A stretch of 64,000 bases of DNA, from the NCBI RefSeq assembly GCF_032926325.1, contig NZ_CP136709.1:3256501-3320500 (forward strand), in the 5' to 3' direction. The stretch comes from Aestuariibaculum lutulentum (GTDB taxonomy: Bacteria > Bacteroidota > Bacteroidia > Flavobacteriales > Flavobacteriaceae). The notes beneath the pieces were generated by a model that saw only the letters and a list, made by a program, of their open reading frames with translations, was not told where the DNA came from and did not search any database. Positions 53,412 to 63,085 of this stretch are shown here, in pieces (positions within the stretch are counted from its first letter, which is position 1; the number at the start of each line of letters is the position of its first letter). A program made the position numbers and the translations under genes.

Positions 53412-54239
53412 ATGAGAAAAATATCATTAGTAGTATTATCTGCGATTTTATTATCGTCTTGTGTTTCTAAAAAGAAATATGTTGCTTTAGAAACAGAAAA
53501 TGGTCAACTTAAAAGTGAATTAACCAAAACAAGAGTTGAAAACGAAGAATTAGAAGCTAAATTTGCCAAAATTCAACAAAGAGTTGATGAGTATAACAAC
53601 AAAATTAATTCATTAACCGAAGAAAGTAATGCCAAAATGGTAAACGTTGATGGTGTTGTTATGAGTGAAGATGCTAAAGTTAAAATGCGTGAAACACTTA
53701 AAAATGTGCCTGCAGAATATTTAGTTGGTGCCACTACCCTTAAAGATTCAATGAATGCTGCCATTGCCTACAATATTAAAAATTCAGCTAACGATATTGA
53801 CGAAAGTGATGATATTGCTGTAAAAGTTGAAGAAACTGTAGTAATGATTTCTATTTCAGATAAAATGTTATTTAAATCTGGAAGCTACAAAGTAACAGAT
53901 AAGGCTGATGCTATTTTACAAAAAATTGCCGATGTAATCAATTCTGAAGAAAGCTTAGATGTTATGGTTGAAGGACACACCGATGATAAAAAGATGGTTG
54001 AAAATGCAGCTGTTAAAGACAACTGGGATTTAAGTGTATTACGTGCAACATCTGTTGTTAAGCGTTTACAAAACAACTTCGCTGTAGCTCCTGAAAAATT
54101 AATTGCAGCTGGTAGAAGTTTTTACCAACCTTTAGTTGATAATGATTCTGCTGAAAACAGAGCTAAAAACAGAAGAACAAGAATTGTTATTTTACCTAAC
54201 ATCGATAAGTTTTTTGCACTTATGGATGCAGAACAATAA
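53412..54239 (+). CDS. OmpA-family lipoprotein
   Basis: 275 residues. The lipobox LSSC gives lipidated Cys17. Residues 23-75 are a coiled coil with heptads (ETENGQLKSELTKTRVENEE). After a linker, the OmpA/MotB peptidoglycan-binding domain runs about 150-265: DKMLFKSGSYKVTDKADAIL, VMVEGHTDDKK with the D and R residues that hold diaminopimelate (NRRTRIVILP). It links the outer membrane to the cell wall. Strong expression is likely: own promoter and a strong terminator. Confidence 0.9.
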   Translation: MRKISLVVLSAILLSSCVSKKKYVALETENGQLKSELTKTRVENEELEAKFAKIQQRVDEYNNKINSLTEESNAKMVNVDGVVMSEDAKVKMRETLKNVPAEYLVGATTLKDSMNAAIAYNIKNSANDIDESDDIAVKVEETVVMISISDKMLFKSGSYKVTDKADAILQKIADVINSEESLDVMVEGHTDDKKMVENAAVKDNWDLSVLRATSVVKRLQNNFAVAPEKLIAAGRSFYQPLVDNDSAENRAKNRRTRIVILPNIDKFFALMDAEQ

Positions 54240-54265
54240 AAAATATCTCTCTATTAATCCATTGT

Positions 54266-54303
54266 AAAAAAAGCTGTCTAAACCTTATTAGACAGCTTTT
54301 TTT
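54266..54303 (+). terminator. Terminator after the OmpA-like gene
   Basis: GCTGTCTAA and TTAGACAGC pair around a 6-nt loop, flanked by an A-run and a T-run. Confidence 0.9.
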
Positions 54304-54394
54304 CTTGTTTAAGATTTCGTCAATTTTAGATTAGAAAAGTCTTAAATCTTTATTAAAAAACCCGCCATTACTCAGGTTAAGCCTTTTTATCTGT

Positions 54395-54402
54395 TATATT
54401 TG
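54395..54402 (+). promoter_or_regulatory. -7 box for the VTT-like gene
   Basis: TATATTTG, a full TAnnTTTG match, 24 nt before the ATG at 54427; the -33 region is weak. Confidence 0.5.
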
Positions 54403-54426
54403 TTAGCCTAAAAAATTGCTTTTACC

Positions 54427-55044
54427 ATGAAATCCAAACCAAAAACAAAATCTGAGAAATCCAGATGGCAACTATTACACCAGTATTATAGTTATACCGG
54501 GTTTTACGGTTTTGTTTGGAATGCTGTAAAAAAAGCACTGCCTTATATTGTTTTAGCTGTTGCAGGAATTTATATTGTAAATCATTATTTTAATATTAAC
54601 GATTTACTGGTTCAACTTACAAAAACACTACCTGTTTACGGAGTATTAAGCTTCTTTTTTATTTCCGAAACTTTGTTAGGATTGGTTCCTCCAGAAATTT
54701 TTATAGCCTGGGCAGGAAAAATGTATGCGCCTTGGGGATACCTAGTTTTACTGGCTATTTTATCGTATTCTGGCGGATTAGTTTCTTACTACATAGGCCG
54801 GGTTATCACTAAAATCCCAGCTATTCATAACTACCTGGAAGATAAAATGGAAAAGCAATTAAAAAACTCCAAAAAATGGGGTGGTTTCTTAATTGTTGTT
54901 GGAGCCCTACTTCCACTACCCTTTTCAATTTCGTGCATGGCAGCAGGAATCATTTCTTTTCCGTTCAGAAATGTAATGCTTTTTGGGTCATTGCGTTTAC
55001 TACGCTTTTTAATCTATGGAATAGTAATTTTCCATGCGTTTTAA
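54427..55044 (+). CDS. VTT/SNARE-associated (YqaA/DedA-like) membrane protein
   Basis: 205 residues, about five helices. The GLVPPEIFIAWAGKMYAPWGYLV stretch (re-entrant loop region) and GALLPLPFSISCMAAGIISFP with its Pro-rich turn are of DedA/VTT type. DedA-superfamily proteins take part in lipid-carrier flipping and membrane homeostasis. First gene of a likely transcript with the DUF3817 and MscS genes (gaps 65 and 2 nt). Confidence 0.78.
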   Translation: MKSKPKTKSEKSRWQLLHQYYSYTGFYGFVWNAVKKALPYIVLAVAGIYIVNHYFNINDLLVQLTKTLPVYGVLSFFFISETLLGLVPPEIFIAWAGKMYAPWGYLVLLAILSYSGGLVSYYIGRVITKIPAIHNYLEDKMEKQLKNSKKWGGFLIVVGALLPLPFSISCMAAGIISFPFRNVMLFGSLRLLRFLIYGIVIFHAF

Positions 55045-55109
55045 AAAAGTCTTAAAGTAACGCTCTATGTCATCATTGTGCATTATTTTTACAGGCAAAA
55101 ATTTACACT

Positions 55110-55400
55110 ATGTTTTCATTGCTTAACATTTTTAGAATCGTTGCCTTTTTAGAAGGTCTGTCATACATTCTATTACTTTTTATTGCGACACCTGTAAAAT
55201 ACATGCTAAATGAGCCTCAGTATGTTAAATTACTGGGTATGCCTCACGGTTTACTATTTATAGGGTATATTGTTTTAGCTTTTTTAATTAAACCTGATTT
55301 TAGCTGGAATGGTAAGCAATTTTCATTTATTCTATTTGCTGCTATTTTACCTTTCGGAACATTTTATGTCGATAAAAAATATTTAAAACCTGCTCTTTAA
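55110..55400 (+). CDS. DUF3817 membrane protein
   Basis: 96 residues, three helices. FRIVAFLEGLSYILLLFIATPVKY and LGMPHGLLFIGYIVLAF match DUF3817 (YdzA-like integral membrane family of unknown function). The stop of this gene lies 2 nt before the MscS ATG, so the two are co-translated. Confidence 0.85.
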   Translation: MFSLLNIFRIVAFLEGLSYILLLFIATPVKYMLNEPQYVKLLGMPHGLLFIGYIVLAFLIKPDFSWNGKQFSFILFAAILPFGTFYVDKKYLKPAL

Positions 55401-55402
55401 TA

Positions 55403-56689
55403 ATGTTTCAAAAAGAAACTGAAAATATTATGGAAACCACAGGGTTAGATCTTAAACACTGGCTCTACGATCATTTTGTATCATTAGGTCTAAGCGAAAC
55501 CAATGCTAAATATTTAAACATGTTTGCGTTGCTCTTAGCTTTAGTGGTACTGGTTTTTATTATAGACTTTATTATAAGAAAGTTTTTAAGAGGGTTGTTT
55601 ACGCAATTCGCGACCAGATCGAAAACAAATTTCGATGATCTTTTAATCACCAATAAAGTTCCAAGGAATATTGCCCACATCATTCCGCTACTTATCACTT
55701 TAGAGTTTGTTCCTTTAGTGTTTACCGATTTTCCTGATTTTGAAAATTTCGCAGAAAAAACATTACAGGTTTTTGCAATTGTTTTAACCTTATGGGTAGT
55801 TCGAAGCTTTTTAAATACTATTAAAGACTATCTAAAAACGCTGCCTAATTTTAAAGACAAACCTATTGCGAGTTATATTCAGGTGTTTATGATTTTTGCC
55901 TGGGTTATTGGTATATTTTCATCTTTTGCAATTGTTACAGGCATTCCATTTTATAAATTCATAACTGCTTTAGGAGCTGGATCGGCTGTCGTTATTTTAG
56001 TATTTAGAGATACTATTTTAGGATTCGTGGCCAGTATTCAGGTGTCTATAAACGATATGGTTCGTATTGGCGACTGGATTACATTTGAAAAATACGGTGC
56101 CGATGGAGACGTTATTGAAATAAGTCTGGCAACGGTTAAAGTTCAGAATTTCGATAAAACTATTACAACCATTCCAACCTACGCTTTAATCTCCGATTCT
56201 TTTAAGAACTGGCGAGGCATGACAAGTTCTGATGGTCGTCGTATTAAACGTGCCCTTTACATCAAGCAAAGCGGAGTGAAATATTTAGATGACACAGCGG
56301 TTGAAAAATTAAAAGGCATTCATTTAATCACTAGTTATTTAGAAAGCAGACAAGAAGACATTAAGTCGTTTAATGCTTCTCACAATATTGACAAGTCCAT
56401 TTTACTAAACGGAAGAAACCTGACAAATTTAGGGGTGTTCAGAAAGTATATAGATTCATATCTTAAGCAACATTCTGCCATCAATAAAGATATGATGATT
56501 ATGGCACGCCAATTAGCACCAACAACACAAGGTATTCCTTTAGAAATTTATGCGTTTAGTAGTGATAAACGCTGGGAAAACTACGAGTATATTATGTCTG
56601 ATATTTTCGATCACCTGATAGCGGCACTTCCTTATTTCGATTTAAAAATTTTCGAATTGCCAAGTGATTCAAGTTTTAAAGGAAACTAA
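55403..56689 (+). CDS. MscS-family mechanosensitive ion channel (YbdG-like)
   Basis: 428 residues. Four to five membrane helices (from about 27) precede the MscS core: FYKFITALGAGSAVVILVFRDTILGFVASIQVSINDMVRIGDWI, which contains the pore helix and the conserved beta-domain entry. It continues EKYGADGDVIEISLATVKVQNFDKTITTIPTYALI, as in E. coli YbdG. Opens under osmotic down-shock. An alternative ATG at 55430 would drop nine residues; the first is kept because it abuts the previous gene. Confidence 0.9.
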   Translation: MFQKETENIMETTGLDLKHWLYDHFVSLGLSETNAKYLNMFALLLALVVLVFIIDFIIRKFLRGLFTQFATRSKTNFDDLLITNKVPRNIAHIIPLLITLEFVPLVFTDFPDFENFAEKTLQVFAIVLTLWVVRSFLNTIKDYLKTLPNFKDKPIASYIQVFMIFAWVIGIFSSFAIVTGIPFYKFITALGAGSAVVILVFRDTILGFVASIQVSINDMVRIGDWITFEKYGADGDVIEISLATVKVQNFDKTITTIPTYALISDSFKNWRGMTSSDGRRIKRALYIKQSGVKYLDDTAVEKLKGIHLITSYLESRQEDIKSFNASHNIDKSILLNGRNLTNLGVFRKYIDSYLKQHSAINKDMMIMARQLAPTTQGIPLEIYAFSSDKRWENYEYIMSDIFDHLIAALPYFDLKIFELPSDSSFKGN

Positions 56690-56728
56690 AATTGTTATGC
56701 TGAATTTATTTCAGTAACCACATAAAAA

Positions 56729-56765
56729 AAAGGTGAGTTCATAAGAATTCACCTTTCTGTTTTTA
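56729..56765. terminator. Bidirectional terminator between mscS-like gene and leuB
   Basis: AGGTGAGTTC-ATAA-GAATTCACCT with one G-U pair. It is flanked by eight A on the left (U-run for the minus strand) and a T-rich run on the right. Confidence 0.8.
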
Positions 56766-56780
56766 TATAGAATTGATAGC

Positions 56781-57839
56781 TTAAATATTTGCTGCTAACC
56801 AGTCTCCTACTTCTTTAGTTCCGTAAGCTTTTCCTCCGTTAGCTAAATCTTCAGTTACAATACCTTCAGCTAAAGCTTTATTAACAGCATCTCTAATCGC
56901 TTGTCCCTCTTCAGGTAAATTAAACGCCGTTTCGAACATCATGGCTGCAGACAATACCGTTGCCATTGGATTAGCAATATTTAAGCCTGTAGCTTGTGGG
57001 TATGACCCGTGAATAGGCTCAAATAGCGCGATATCAGCACCCATAGACGCCGAAGGCATTAATCCCATAGATCCTGAAATTACAGAAGCTTCATCGGTTA
57101 AGATATCACCAAAAAGATTTTCTGTAATTAGCACATCGTAACTGTTTGGCCACTGTACTAAACGCATCGCAACAGCATCAACAAACTCGTAGCTTACTTC
57201 AACCTCTGGATAATCCTTTTCCATTGCCTGAACCGTTTCTCTCCATAAACGTGATGTTTCTAAAACGTTAGCTTTATCTACACAACACAATTTTTTAGAA
57301 CGTGTCATAGCTAATTCGAAACCTTTTTTAGCTAAACGCTGCACTTCTTCACGCGTGTATACACAGTTATCGAAAGCTGTTTCACCTTCGTCTCTTCTTC
57401 CTTTTTCACCAAAGTAAATACCTCCCGTTAATTCGCGTAAAAACACTAAATCTGTACCTTCAATACGTTCTTGTTTTAAAGGCGATTTATCTAATAACGA
57501 TGGAAATGTAAAGGTTGGACGTACGTTAGCGAATAAGCCTAATTTTTTACGCATCTTTAACAATCCTTGCTCAGGACGTACAGGAGCCGATGGATCGTTA
57601 TCAAATTTTGGATGCCCGATAGCACCGAATAAAACTGCATCTGAAGTTGCACAAACTTCATGAGTTTCGTCTGGATAAGGTTCTCCTACAGCATCAATAG
57701 CTGCAGCTCCAGTTAAAGCCGGTCTCCAGGTTATTTCGTGTCCAAATTTTTTAGCTACAGCATCACTTACTTTTACTGCTTGTTCAATCACCTCAGGTCC
57801 TATTCCGTCACCTGCTAAAAGTGCTATATTAAATTTCAT
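56781..57839 (-). CDS. leuB: 3-Isopropylmalate dehydrogenase
   Basis: 352 residues. NAD-binding and active-site motifs of the isopropylmalate/isocitrate dehydrogenase family: LLAGDGIGPEVIEQAV start, the ELTGGIYFG loop, the metal-binding ENLFGDILTDEASVISGSMG, and FEPIHGSYPQATGLNIANP. It oxidises and decarboxylates 3-isopropylmalate to 2-oxoisocaproate in leucine synthesis. Last gene of the leuC-leuD-leuA-leuB operon, 13 nt after leuA. Confidence 0.95.
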   Translation of the reverse strand: MKFNIALLAGDGIGPEVIEQAVKVSDAVAKKFGHEITWRPALTGAAAIDAVGEPYPDETHEVCATSDAVLFGAIGHPKFDNDPSAPVRPEQGLLKMRKKLGLFANVRPTFTFPSLLDKSPLKQERIEGTDLVFLRELTGGIYFGEKGRRDEGETAFDNCVYTREEVQRLAKKGFELAMTRSKKLCCVDKANVLETSRLWRETVQAMEKDYPEVEVSYEFVDAVAMRLVQWPNSYDVLITENLFGDILTDEASVISGSMGLMPSASMGADIALFEPIHGSYPQATGLNIANPMATVLSAAMMFETAFNLPEEGQAIRDAVNKALAEGIVTEDLANGGKAYGTKEVGDWLAANI

Positions 57840-57852
57840 TTATTTTGTATTC

Positions 57853-59376
57853 TTAGTTAGTAATTATATTCAACATTTTTTCTGTGGCTTTAATTGCAGA
57901 TACCGTTTGATCGGAATCTAAACCACGGGTTTTAAATTCATTTTTACCGTTTTTCCAGGTAATAATGGTTTCACACAACGCATCCGAATGACTTCCCGGC
58001 GGAATTCTTACCGCATAATCAATTAAATCAGGTAGTTGTTTATCACGTTGTTTATAGATTTTATGCAATGCTTTCATAAACGCATCAAATTGTCCGTCAC
58101 CAGAAGCGTTTTCCTCATAAGTTTCTCCATCAATAGTAAGAGACACTGTTGTTGATGGTTTTAAGCCCTTAGCATGCGTTAAAACATACGAATTAACCTT
58201 AGTGTGTTCTTCGTATGAATAGCTATCTAAAACGTCCGATATGATATAGGGAAGGTCTTCCTTGGTAACCACTTCTTTTTTATCACCCAACTCAATAATA
58301 CGCTGAGTAACTTTCTTTAAATCCTCGTCATTAAGAGACAAGCCTAATTCCTGTAAATTCTTCTGAATATTAGCTTTCCCCGAGGCTTTTCCAAGCGCAT
58401 ATTTACGTGTTCTCCCAAAACGTTCCGGCATTAAATCGCTGAAATACAGGTTCTTTTTATTGTCACCATCAGCATGAATACCAGCCGTTTGTGTAAATAC
58501 ATTTGCTCCAATTACCGGTTTATTGGCAGGAATCATAATACCAGAAAAGTTTTCGACCAATTTGCTTACCGTAAACAATACCTTCTCGTTTACACCAATT
58601 TCAATATTTGGCATAAAATCATTAATCATAGCAATGGTGCTCGCCATTGGTGCGTTACCTGCACGCTCACCCATACCATTTACTGTAAGATGTAAACCAT
58701 CGGCACCAGCATTTAAAGCAGACATCACATTAGCAACACTTAAATCGTAATCGTTGTGCGCGTGAAAATCGAAATGCAAATCCGGATACTTCTCCTTGAT
58801 TTCTTTAACGAACTCATACGATTCAGGAGGTGTTAAAATACCTAAGGTATCAGGAAGCATAATACGATCTACATTCTGTGTGCTTAAAAATTCTAAAAAT
58901 TCAAAAACATAATCCTTGGAATTACGCATACCATTACTCCAATCCTCCAAATAAACATTTGTTTTAATACCTTTAGAAATGGCCAGTGAAATGGTTTCAG
59001 AAATTTCTTTAAAATGCTGATCTGCAGTTTTTTTAAGCTGATAAGTTAAATGATTCAATGAACCTTTAGTTAATAGGTTTTGAACCACTGCTCCCGCTTC
59101 AATCATCCAATCGATAGAAACACCTTTATCGACAAAGGTTAAGACTTCAACTTGATTTAAATAGTTGTTGTCTTTTGCCCATTTAGTCACGTTTTTAACC
59201 GCCTGAAATTCGCCTTCAGACACGCGAGCCGATGCTATTTCAATACGGTCTACTTTTAATTCTTCTAAAAGAAGTTTAGCGATGGTGAGTTTTTCTGAAG
59301 CAGAAAACGACACTCCCGAGGTTTGTTCACCATCGCGGAGTGTCGTATCCATTATTTCAATTCTTTTAGACGCCAT
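57853..59376 (-). CDS. leuA: 2-Isopropylmalate synthase-family protein (possibly citramalate synthase)
   Basis: 507 residues. The catalytic TIM barrel begins IEIMDTTLRDGEQTSGVSFS, and DFHAHNDYDLSVANVMSALNAG carries the metal-binding His residues. The regulatory domain with the GDGQFDAFMKALHKIY motif lies at the C-terminus. It condenses acetyl-CoA with 2-oxoisovalerate (or with pyruvate if CimA-like). Location inside the leucine operon favours isopropylmalate synthase. The 3-nt gap to leuD and 13-nt gap to leuB show co-translation. The substrate choice is not certain from sequence alone. Confidence 0.88.
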   Translation of the reverse strand: MASKRIEIMDTTLRDGEQTSGVSFSASEKLTIAKLLLEELKVDRIEIASARVSEGEFQAVKNVTKWAKDNNYLNQVEVLTFVDKGVSIDWMIEAGAVVQNLLTKGSLNHLTYQLKKTADQHFKEISETISLAISKGIKTNVYLEDWSNGMRNSKDYVFEFLEFLSTQNVDRIMLPDTLGILTPPESYEFVKEIKEKYPDLHFDFHAHNDYDLSVANVMSALNAGADGLHLTVNGMGERAGNAPMASTIAMINDFMPNIEIGVNEKVLFTVSKLVENFSGIMIPANKPVIGANVFTQTAGIHADGDNKKNLYFSDLMPERFGRTRKYALGKASGKANIQKNLQELGLSLNDEDLKKVTQRIIELGDKKEVVTKEDLPYIISDVLDSYSYEEHTKVNSYVLTHAKGLKPSTTVSLTIDGETYEENASGDGQFDAFMKALHKIYKQRDKQLPDLIDYAVRIPPGSHSDALCETIITWKNGKNEFKTRGLDSDQTVSAIKATEKMLNIITN

Positions 59377-59379
59377 GTA

Positions 59380-59976
59380 CTATAGTGGTAAAGTTTCAGC
59401 AAATGCTTCTATTTCACCTTTCATGCTTTGTAAATAATCGATATCATCAAAGCCATTTTCCATATTCCCTTTTTTGTAGCTATTGATATCAAAAGATTCC
59501 TGAGCGCCAGTAGAAAGAATGGTTATGGTCTGTTCTGGAAGATTAATCTCGATTTCCGTTTTAGGGTCGTCGTAAACTGCTGTAAAGATTTGCTCTAAAA
59601 ATTCCGGAGATACCTGCACAGGTAAAACCCCAATGTTTAAACAGTTATTTTTAAAGATATCAGCAAAGAAACTTGATACCACACAACGGAATCCGTAATC
59701 GTAAACCGCCCATGCAGCGTGCTCTCTTGAAGATCCGGAACCAAAGTTCTTTCCTCCTACTAATATTTTACCAGTGTAAATAGGGTTGTTTAAAACGAAA
59801 TCTTCTTTTGGAGTATTATCTCCATTGTATCGCCAGTCGCGGAATAAGTTATCACCAAATCCTTCACGCTTTGTTGCTTTTAAGAAACGTGCCGGGATGA
59901 TTTGATCTGTATCTACATTTTCTAACGGTAATGGTACCGCAGTGCTTGTTAGTATATTAAATTTATCGTAAGCCAT
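59380..59976 (-). CDS. leuD: 3-Isopropylmalate dehydratase small subunit
   Basis: 198 residues. The aconitase swivelling domain: LPLENVDTDQIIPARFLK start, the GGKNFGSGSSREHAAWAVYDYGFRCVV motif, and FFADIFKNNCLNIGVLPV. Together with LeuC it isomerises 2- to 3-isopropylmalate. It lies 56 nt after leuC. Confidence 0.95.
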   Translation of the reverse strand: MAYDKFNILTSTAVPLPLENVDTDQIIPARFLKATKREGFGDNLFRDWRYNGDNTPKEDFVLNNPIYTGKILVGGKNFGSGSSREHAAWAVYDYGFRCVVSSFFADIFKNNCLNIGVLPVQVSPEFLEQIFTAVYDDPKTEIEINLPEQTITILSTGAQESFDINSYKKGNMENGFDDIDYLQSMKGEIEAFAETLPL

Positions 59977-60032
59977 TTTAATTTTTAATTTTTGTGTTTA
60001 ATCGTTGATTTAATTGATTTTTAATTCAATGA

Positions 60033-61427
60033 TTATAATAATTCTCTTGGATCGGTTACTACTCCGGTTACAGCAGCTGCAGCAGCTACCAACGGACTAG
60101 CTAATAAAGTTCTTGACCCAGGTCCTTGACGTCCTTCAAAGTTTCTGTTCGATGTACTTACCGCATATTTCCCAGCAGGAATCTTATCATCGTTCATCGC
60201 TAAACATGCAGAACATCCTGGTTGTCTTAACGTAAATCCAGCCTCAATAATGATATCTAAAATACCTTCTTCTTTAATTTTATCTTCAACTTCGTGCGAT
60301 CCTGGAACTAACCAAGCCGTTACGTGGTCGGCTTTTTTACGTCCTTTTACAATAGAAGCAAAGGCGCGGAAATCTTCAATACGACCGTTTGTACAACTTC
60401 CTAAGAAAACGTAATCGATTTTCTTACCAACCATAGCCTCATCTTCATGGTACCCCATGTAATCTAAAGATTTTTTAAATGTAGCTACACCACCTTCTAC
60501 AGATTCTGCTGTTGGAATGTGTTTAGAAATACCGATACCCATACCTGGATTGGTTCCGTAGGTAATCATTGGTTCGATATCTTTTGCTTCGATATTGATT
60601 TCCTTATCAAAAGTAGACCCTTCGTCCGTTTTTAAAGTTTTCCAATAAGCAACTGCTTTATCCCAATCTTCACCTTTTGGTGATAATGGTTTATCTTTTA
60701 AATAATTGAACGTTGTTTCGTCTGGAGCGATCATACCGCCACGAGCACCCATCTCGATAGATAAGTTACACACCGTCATACGGCCTTCCATGGTCATGTT
60801 TTCAAAAACATCACCTGCATATTCAACAAAGTAACCTGTTGCCCCAGATGTAGTTAATTGAGAAATAATGTATAAAGCAACATCTTTTGGTGTCACTCCT
60901 TTACTTAATTCGCCATTTACGTTAATACGCATTTTTTTAGGCTTAGGCTGCATGATACATTGTGTAGATAATACCATTTCTACTTCTGATGTACCAATAC
61001 CAAAGGCAATAGCGCCAAACGCACCGTGCGTAGAGGTGTGTGAATCTCCACAAACAATCGTCGCTCCTGGGAATGTAATTCCGTTTTCAGGACCTACAAC
61101 GTGAACAATACCGTTCTTTTTGTGTCCTAATCCCCAGTGACTAATACCATATTCGTTAGAGTTTTCTTCTAAGGCTTTTAACTGATTTGCAGATAACGGA
61201 TCTTCTACCGGTAAATGCTGATTAATTGTTGGCGTGTTATGGTCTGCTGTAGCAAACGTACGCTCTGGGTATAATACTTTTAATCCTCTATTTTTTAACC
61301 CAAGAAATGCCACAGGACTTGTAACTTCATGAATAAAATGACGGTCTATAAAAAACACATCCGGACCACCTTCAATTTTCCTAACCACATGTGAATCCCA
61401 TACTTTGTCAAACAATGTCTTGCTCAT
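60033..61427 (-). CDS. leuC: 3-Isopropylmalate dehydratase large subunit
   Basis: 464 residues. The 4Fe-4S ligands are Cys345 (FLGSCTNGRIEDFR), Cys405 and Cys408 (QPGCSACLAMN). VCGDSHTSTHGAFGAIAFGIGTSEVE is the conserved substrate loop. First gene of the leucine operon; a -7 box lies about 77 nt upstream. Works with LeuD in the cytoplasm. Confidence 0.95.
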   Translation of the reverse strand: MSKTLFDKVWDSHVVRKIEGGPDVFFIDRHFIHEVTSPVAFLGLKNRGLKVLYPERTFATADHNTPTINQHLPVEDPLSANQLKALEENSNEYGISHWGLGHKKNGIVHVVGPENGITFPGATIVCGDSHTSTHGAFGAIAFGIGTSEVEMVLSTQCIMQPKPKKMRINVNGELSKGVTPKDVALYIISQLTTSGATGYFVEYAGDVFENMTMEGRMTVCNLSIEMGARGGMIAPDETTFNYLKDKPLSPKGEDWDKAVAYWKTLKTDEGSTFDKEINIEAKDIEPMITYGTNPGMGIGISKHIPTAESVEGGVATFKKSLDYMGYHEDEAMVGKKIDYVFLGSCTNGRIEDFRAFASIVKGRKKADHVTAWLVPGSHEVEDKIKEEGILDIIIEAGFTLRQPGCSACLAMNDDKIPAGKYAVSTSNRNFEGRQGPGSRTLLASPLVAAAAAVTGVVTDPRELL

Positions 61428-61503
61428 AATAATATATCTCTAATTTTAGTTTTAAATCTTAGTGAATGATATTGGTTAATGTAGTTCAAATAACCAAGGC
61501 AGA

Positions 61504-61511
61504 CAAAGTTA
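61504..61511 (-). promoter_or_regulatory. -7 box for the leucine operon
   Basis: CAAAGTTA on the plus strand reads TAACTTTG on the minus strand (TAnnTTTG), about 77 nt upstream of the leuC start. The -33 element is not clear and no leader peptide rich in Leu was found between them. Confidence 0.45.
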
Positions 61512-61663
61512 ATAAATACTCTAATTTTTTCAGCATTTACCAATACATATGGCGCTTCGTTGTGATATTTTTATAGGATTATTAGCGAAGCTGAAAAAAA
61601 TCGATAATTTTCTAACAGAATCGTAAAATTGCTTTAAAATTTTAAAGCGCCACAATCCGTAAT

Positions 61664-62050
61664 CTACTTCAACCTGTCAGCTACATATTCTACTTCGGTC
61701 TTTCCATGTGGTTTTGCCTTGCCGTCTGGCCCTAAATTTACCATGACTATACTGGAAATAGTAATTATGGTTTCATGGGTCATTTTATTACGAACCTCAC
61801 AACATAAGACTAAGGAGGCTTTACCGAATTTCACGACTTCCATACCTATTTCAACAATATCACCTTGCTTTGCCGAAGCTTTAAAGTCGATTTCACTCAT
61901 GTATTTAGTAACCACTTTTTGGTTTTCCAACTGAATGATAGTATATAAAGCAGCTTCTTCGTCTATCCATTCTAAAAGACGCCCTCCAAACAAGGTGCCA
62001 TTTGCATTTAAGTCTTCGGGTTTAACCCATTTTCTAGTGTGAAATTTCAT
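61664..62050 (-). CDS. Acyl-CoA thioesterase (hotdog fold, YciA-like)
   Basis: 128 residues, single hotdog domain. NANGTLFGGRLLEWIDEEAAL, with the family Asn/Asp active-site segment, and ASAKQGDIVEIGMEVVKFGKASLVLCCEV match the short YciA/BACH thioesterases. They hydrolyse acyl-CoA to acid and CoA. 18 nt after the DUF72 gene on the same strand, so likely one transcript. Confidence 0.88.
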   Translation of the reverse strand: MKFHTRKWVKPEDLNANGTLFGGRLLEWIDEEAALYTIIQLENQKVVTKYMSEIDFKASAKQGDIVEIGMEVVKFGKASLVLCCEVRNKMTHETIITISSIVMVNLGPDGKAKPHGKTEVEYVADRLK

Positions 62051-62068
62051 AATTATATATTTTTAAAG

Positions 62069-62956
62069 TTAGAATAACGACTGCTGGTCATTGTCATTAG
62101 GAATTTTCAAATTGTATCCCAATTCTGAATTCAGCTTTTTAATAAAATAAGCCGATAACAAAGGGGATTCTTTTTCGATGTTCTGATGAATAAAAAAATC
62201 TATTTCTTTTATTCCTTGCTCTGTCCAAAGTTTCAAACGTTCTATCCAGTCATCTAAACGTGCGTAATCACTTGGATGATTTGCTCCAACATAACGCACA
62301 AAAGCTGTGGCATTGGTTAAACGCATATGTATTAAATCGCGTCTTCCCGCAGTATCGACAATGACATTTGAAATATTATTTGCTTCAAGCAATTGGTATA
62401 ATTCATCAGCAACTCCATTATCGTTATACCAATCTGTATGTCTGAACTCCATTGCTAATGGTATTTCCCTAGGCCAGGTTTCAGCAAATTTCACAACCCT
62501 ATCAAAATCTTTAGGCGCAAAATTATTATGCATTTGTAAAAATATGGTTCCTAATTTTTCTTTCAGATTCGCCGCATTAATTAGATAATGATTAACCACA
62601 TCTGTGGTTTCCTGCAAACGTTTCCAATGGCTAATCTCTTGATTTAGCTTTGGGAAGAACTTAAAATTATCCGGTGTTTTATTATACCAGGTTTCAAATT
62701 GTTCCGCTGGAAATATTCTGTAAAACGTAGCGTTTAGCTCAATTGAATTAAACTGAGACGAATAATATGCTAATTCATCCTTGGTGCCCCGCGGATAAAA
62801 GCCTTTCAAATCGGCTCTATTCCATTTGGCACAGCCTACATAAATTTCAGGAATATTATTGTCTTTAAATTTCTCTAAAGTTTTCTTAGTTTCCGGATGG
62901 TCCGGAGGTAAAGTAAAGTCAATATCCTGTGGATTTTCAACACTTCCAAACTTCAT
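62069..62956 (-). CDS. DUF72 domain-containing protein
   Basis: 295 residues, TIM-barrel-like. PEIYVGCAKWNRADLKGFYPRGTKDELAYYSSQFNSIELNATFYR is the DUF72 start, with FKFFPKLNQEISHWKRL and AMEFRHTDWYN in the core. Function unknown. The upstream side (62957-63085) separates it divergently from the 138-residue gene. Confidence 0.87.
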   Translation of the reverse strand: MKFGSVENPQDIDFTLPPDHPETKKTLEKFKDNNIPEIYVGCAKWNRADLKGFYPRGTKDELAYYSSQFNSIELNATFYRIFPAEQFETWYNKTPDNFKFFPKLNQEISHWKRLQETTDVVNHYLINAANLKEKLGTIFLQMHNNFAPKDFDRVVKFAETWPREIPLAMEFRHTDWYNDNGVADELYQLLEANNISNVIVDTAGRRDLIHMRLTNATAFVRYVGANHPSDYARLDDWIERLKLWTEQGIKEIDFFIHQNIEKESPLLSAYFIKKLNSELGYNLKIPNDNDQQSLF

Positions 62957-63085
62957 TTTTTCTTCTTAAATCAATTTTAGAATAAAGATAAAAAGATCAT
63001 TTGTTAATAAAGTCGTTAACAATTATAATTTACTATACAAAATCAAGCTTTTTAATTTTATAGTTTTAGTAAAACTCTTATAATT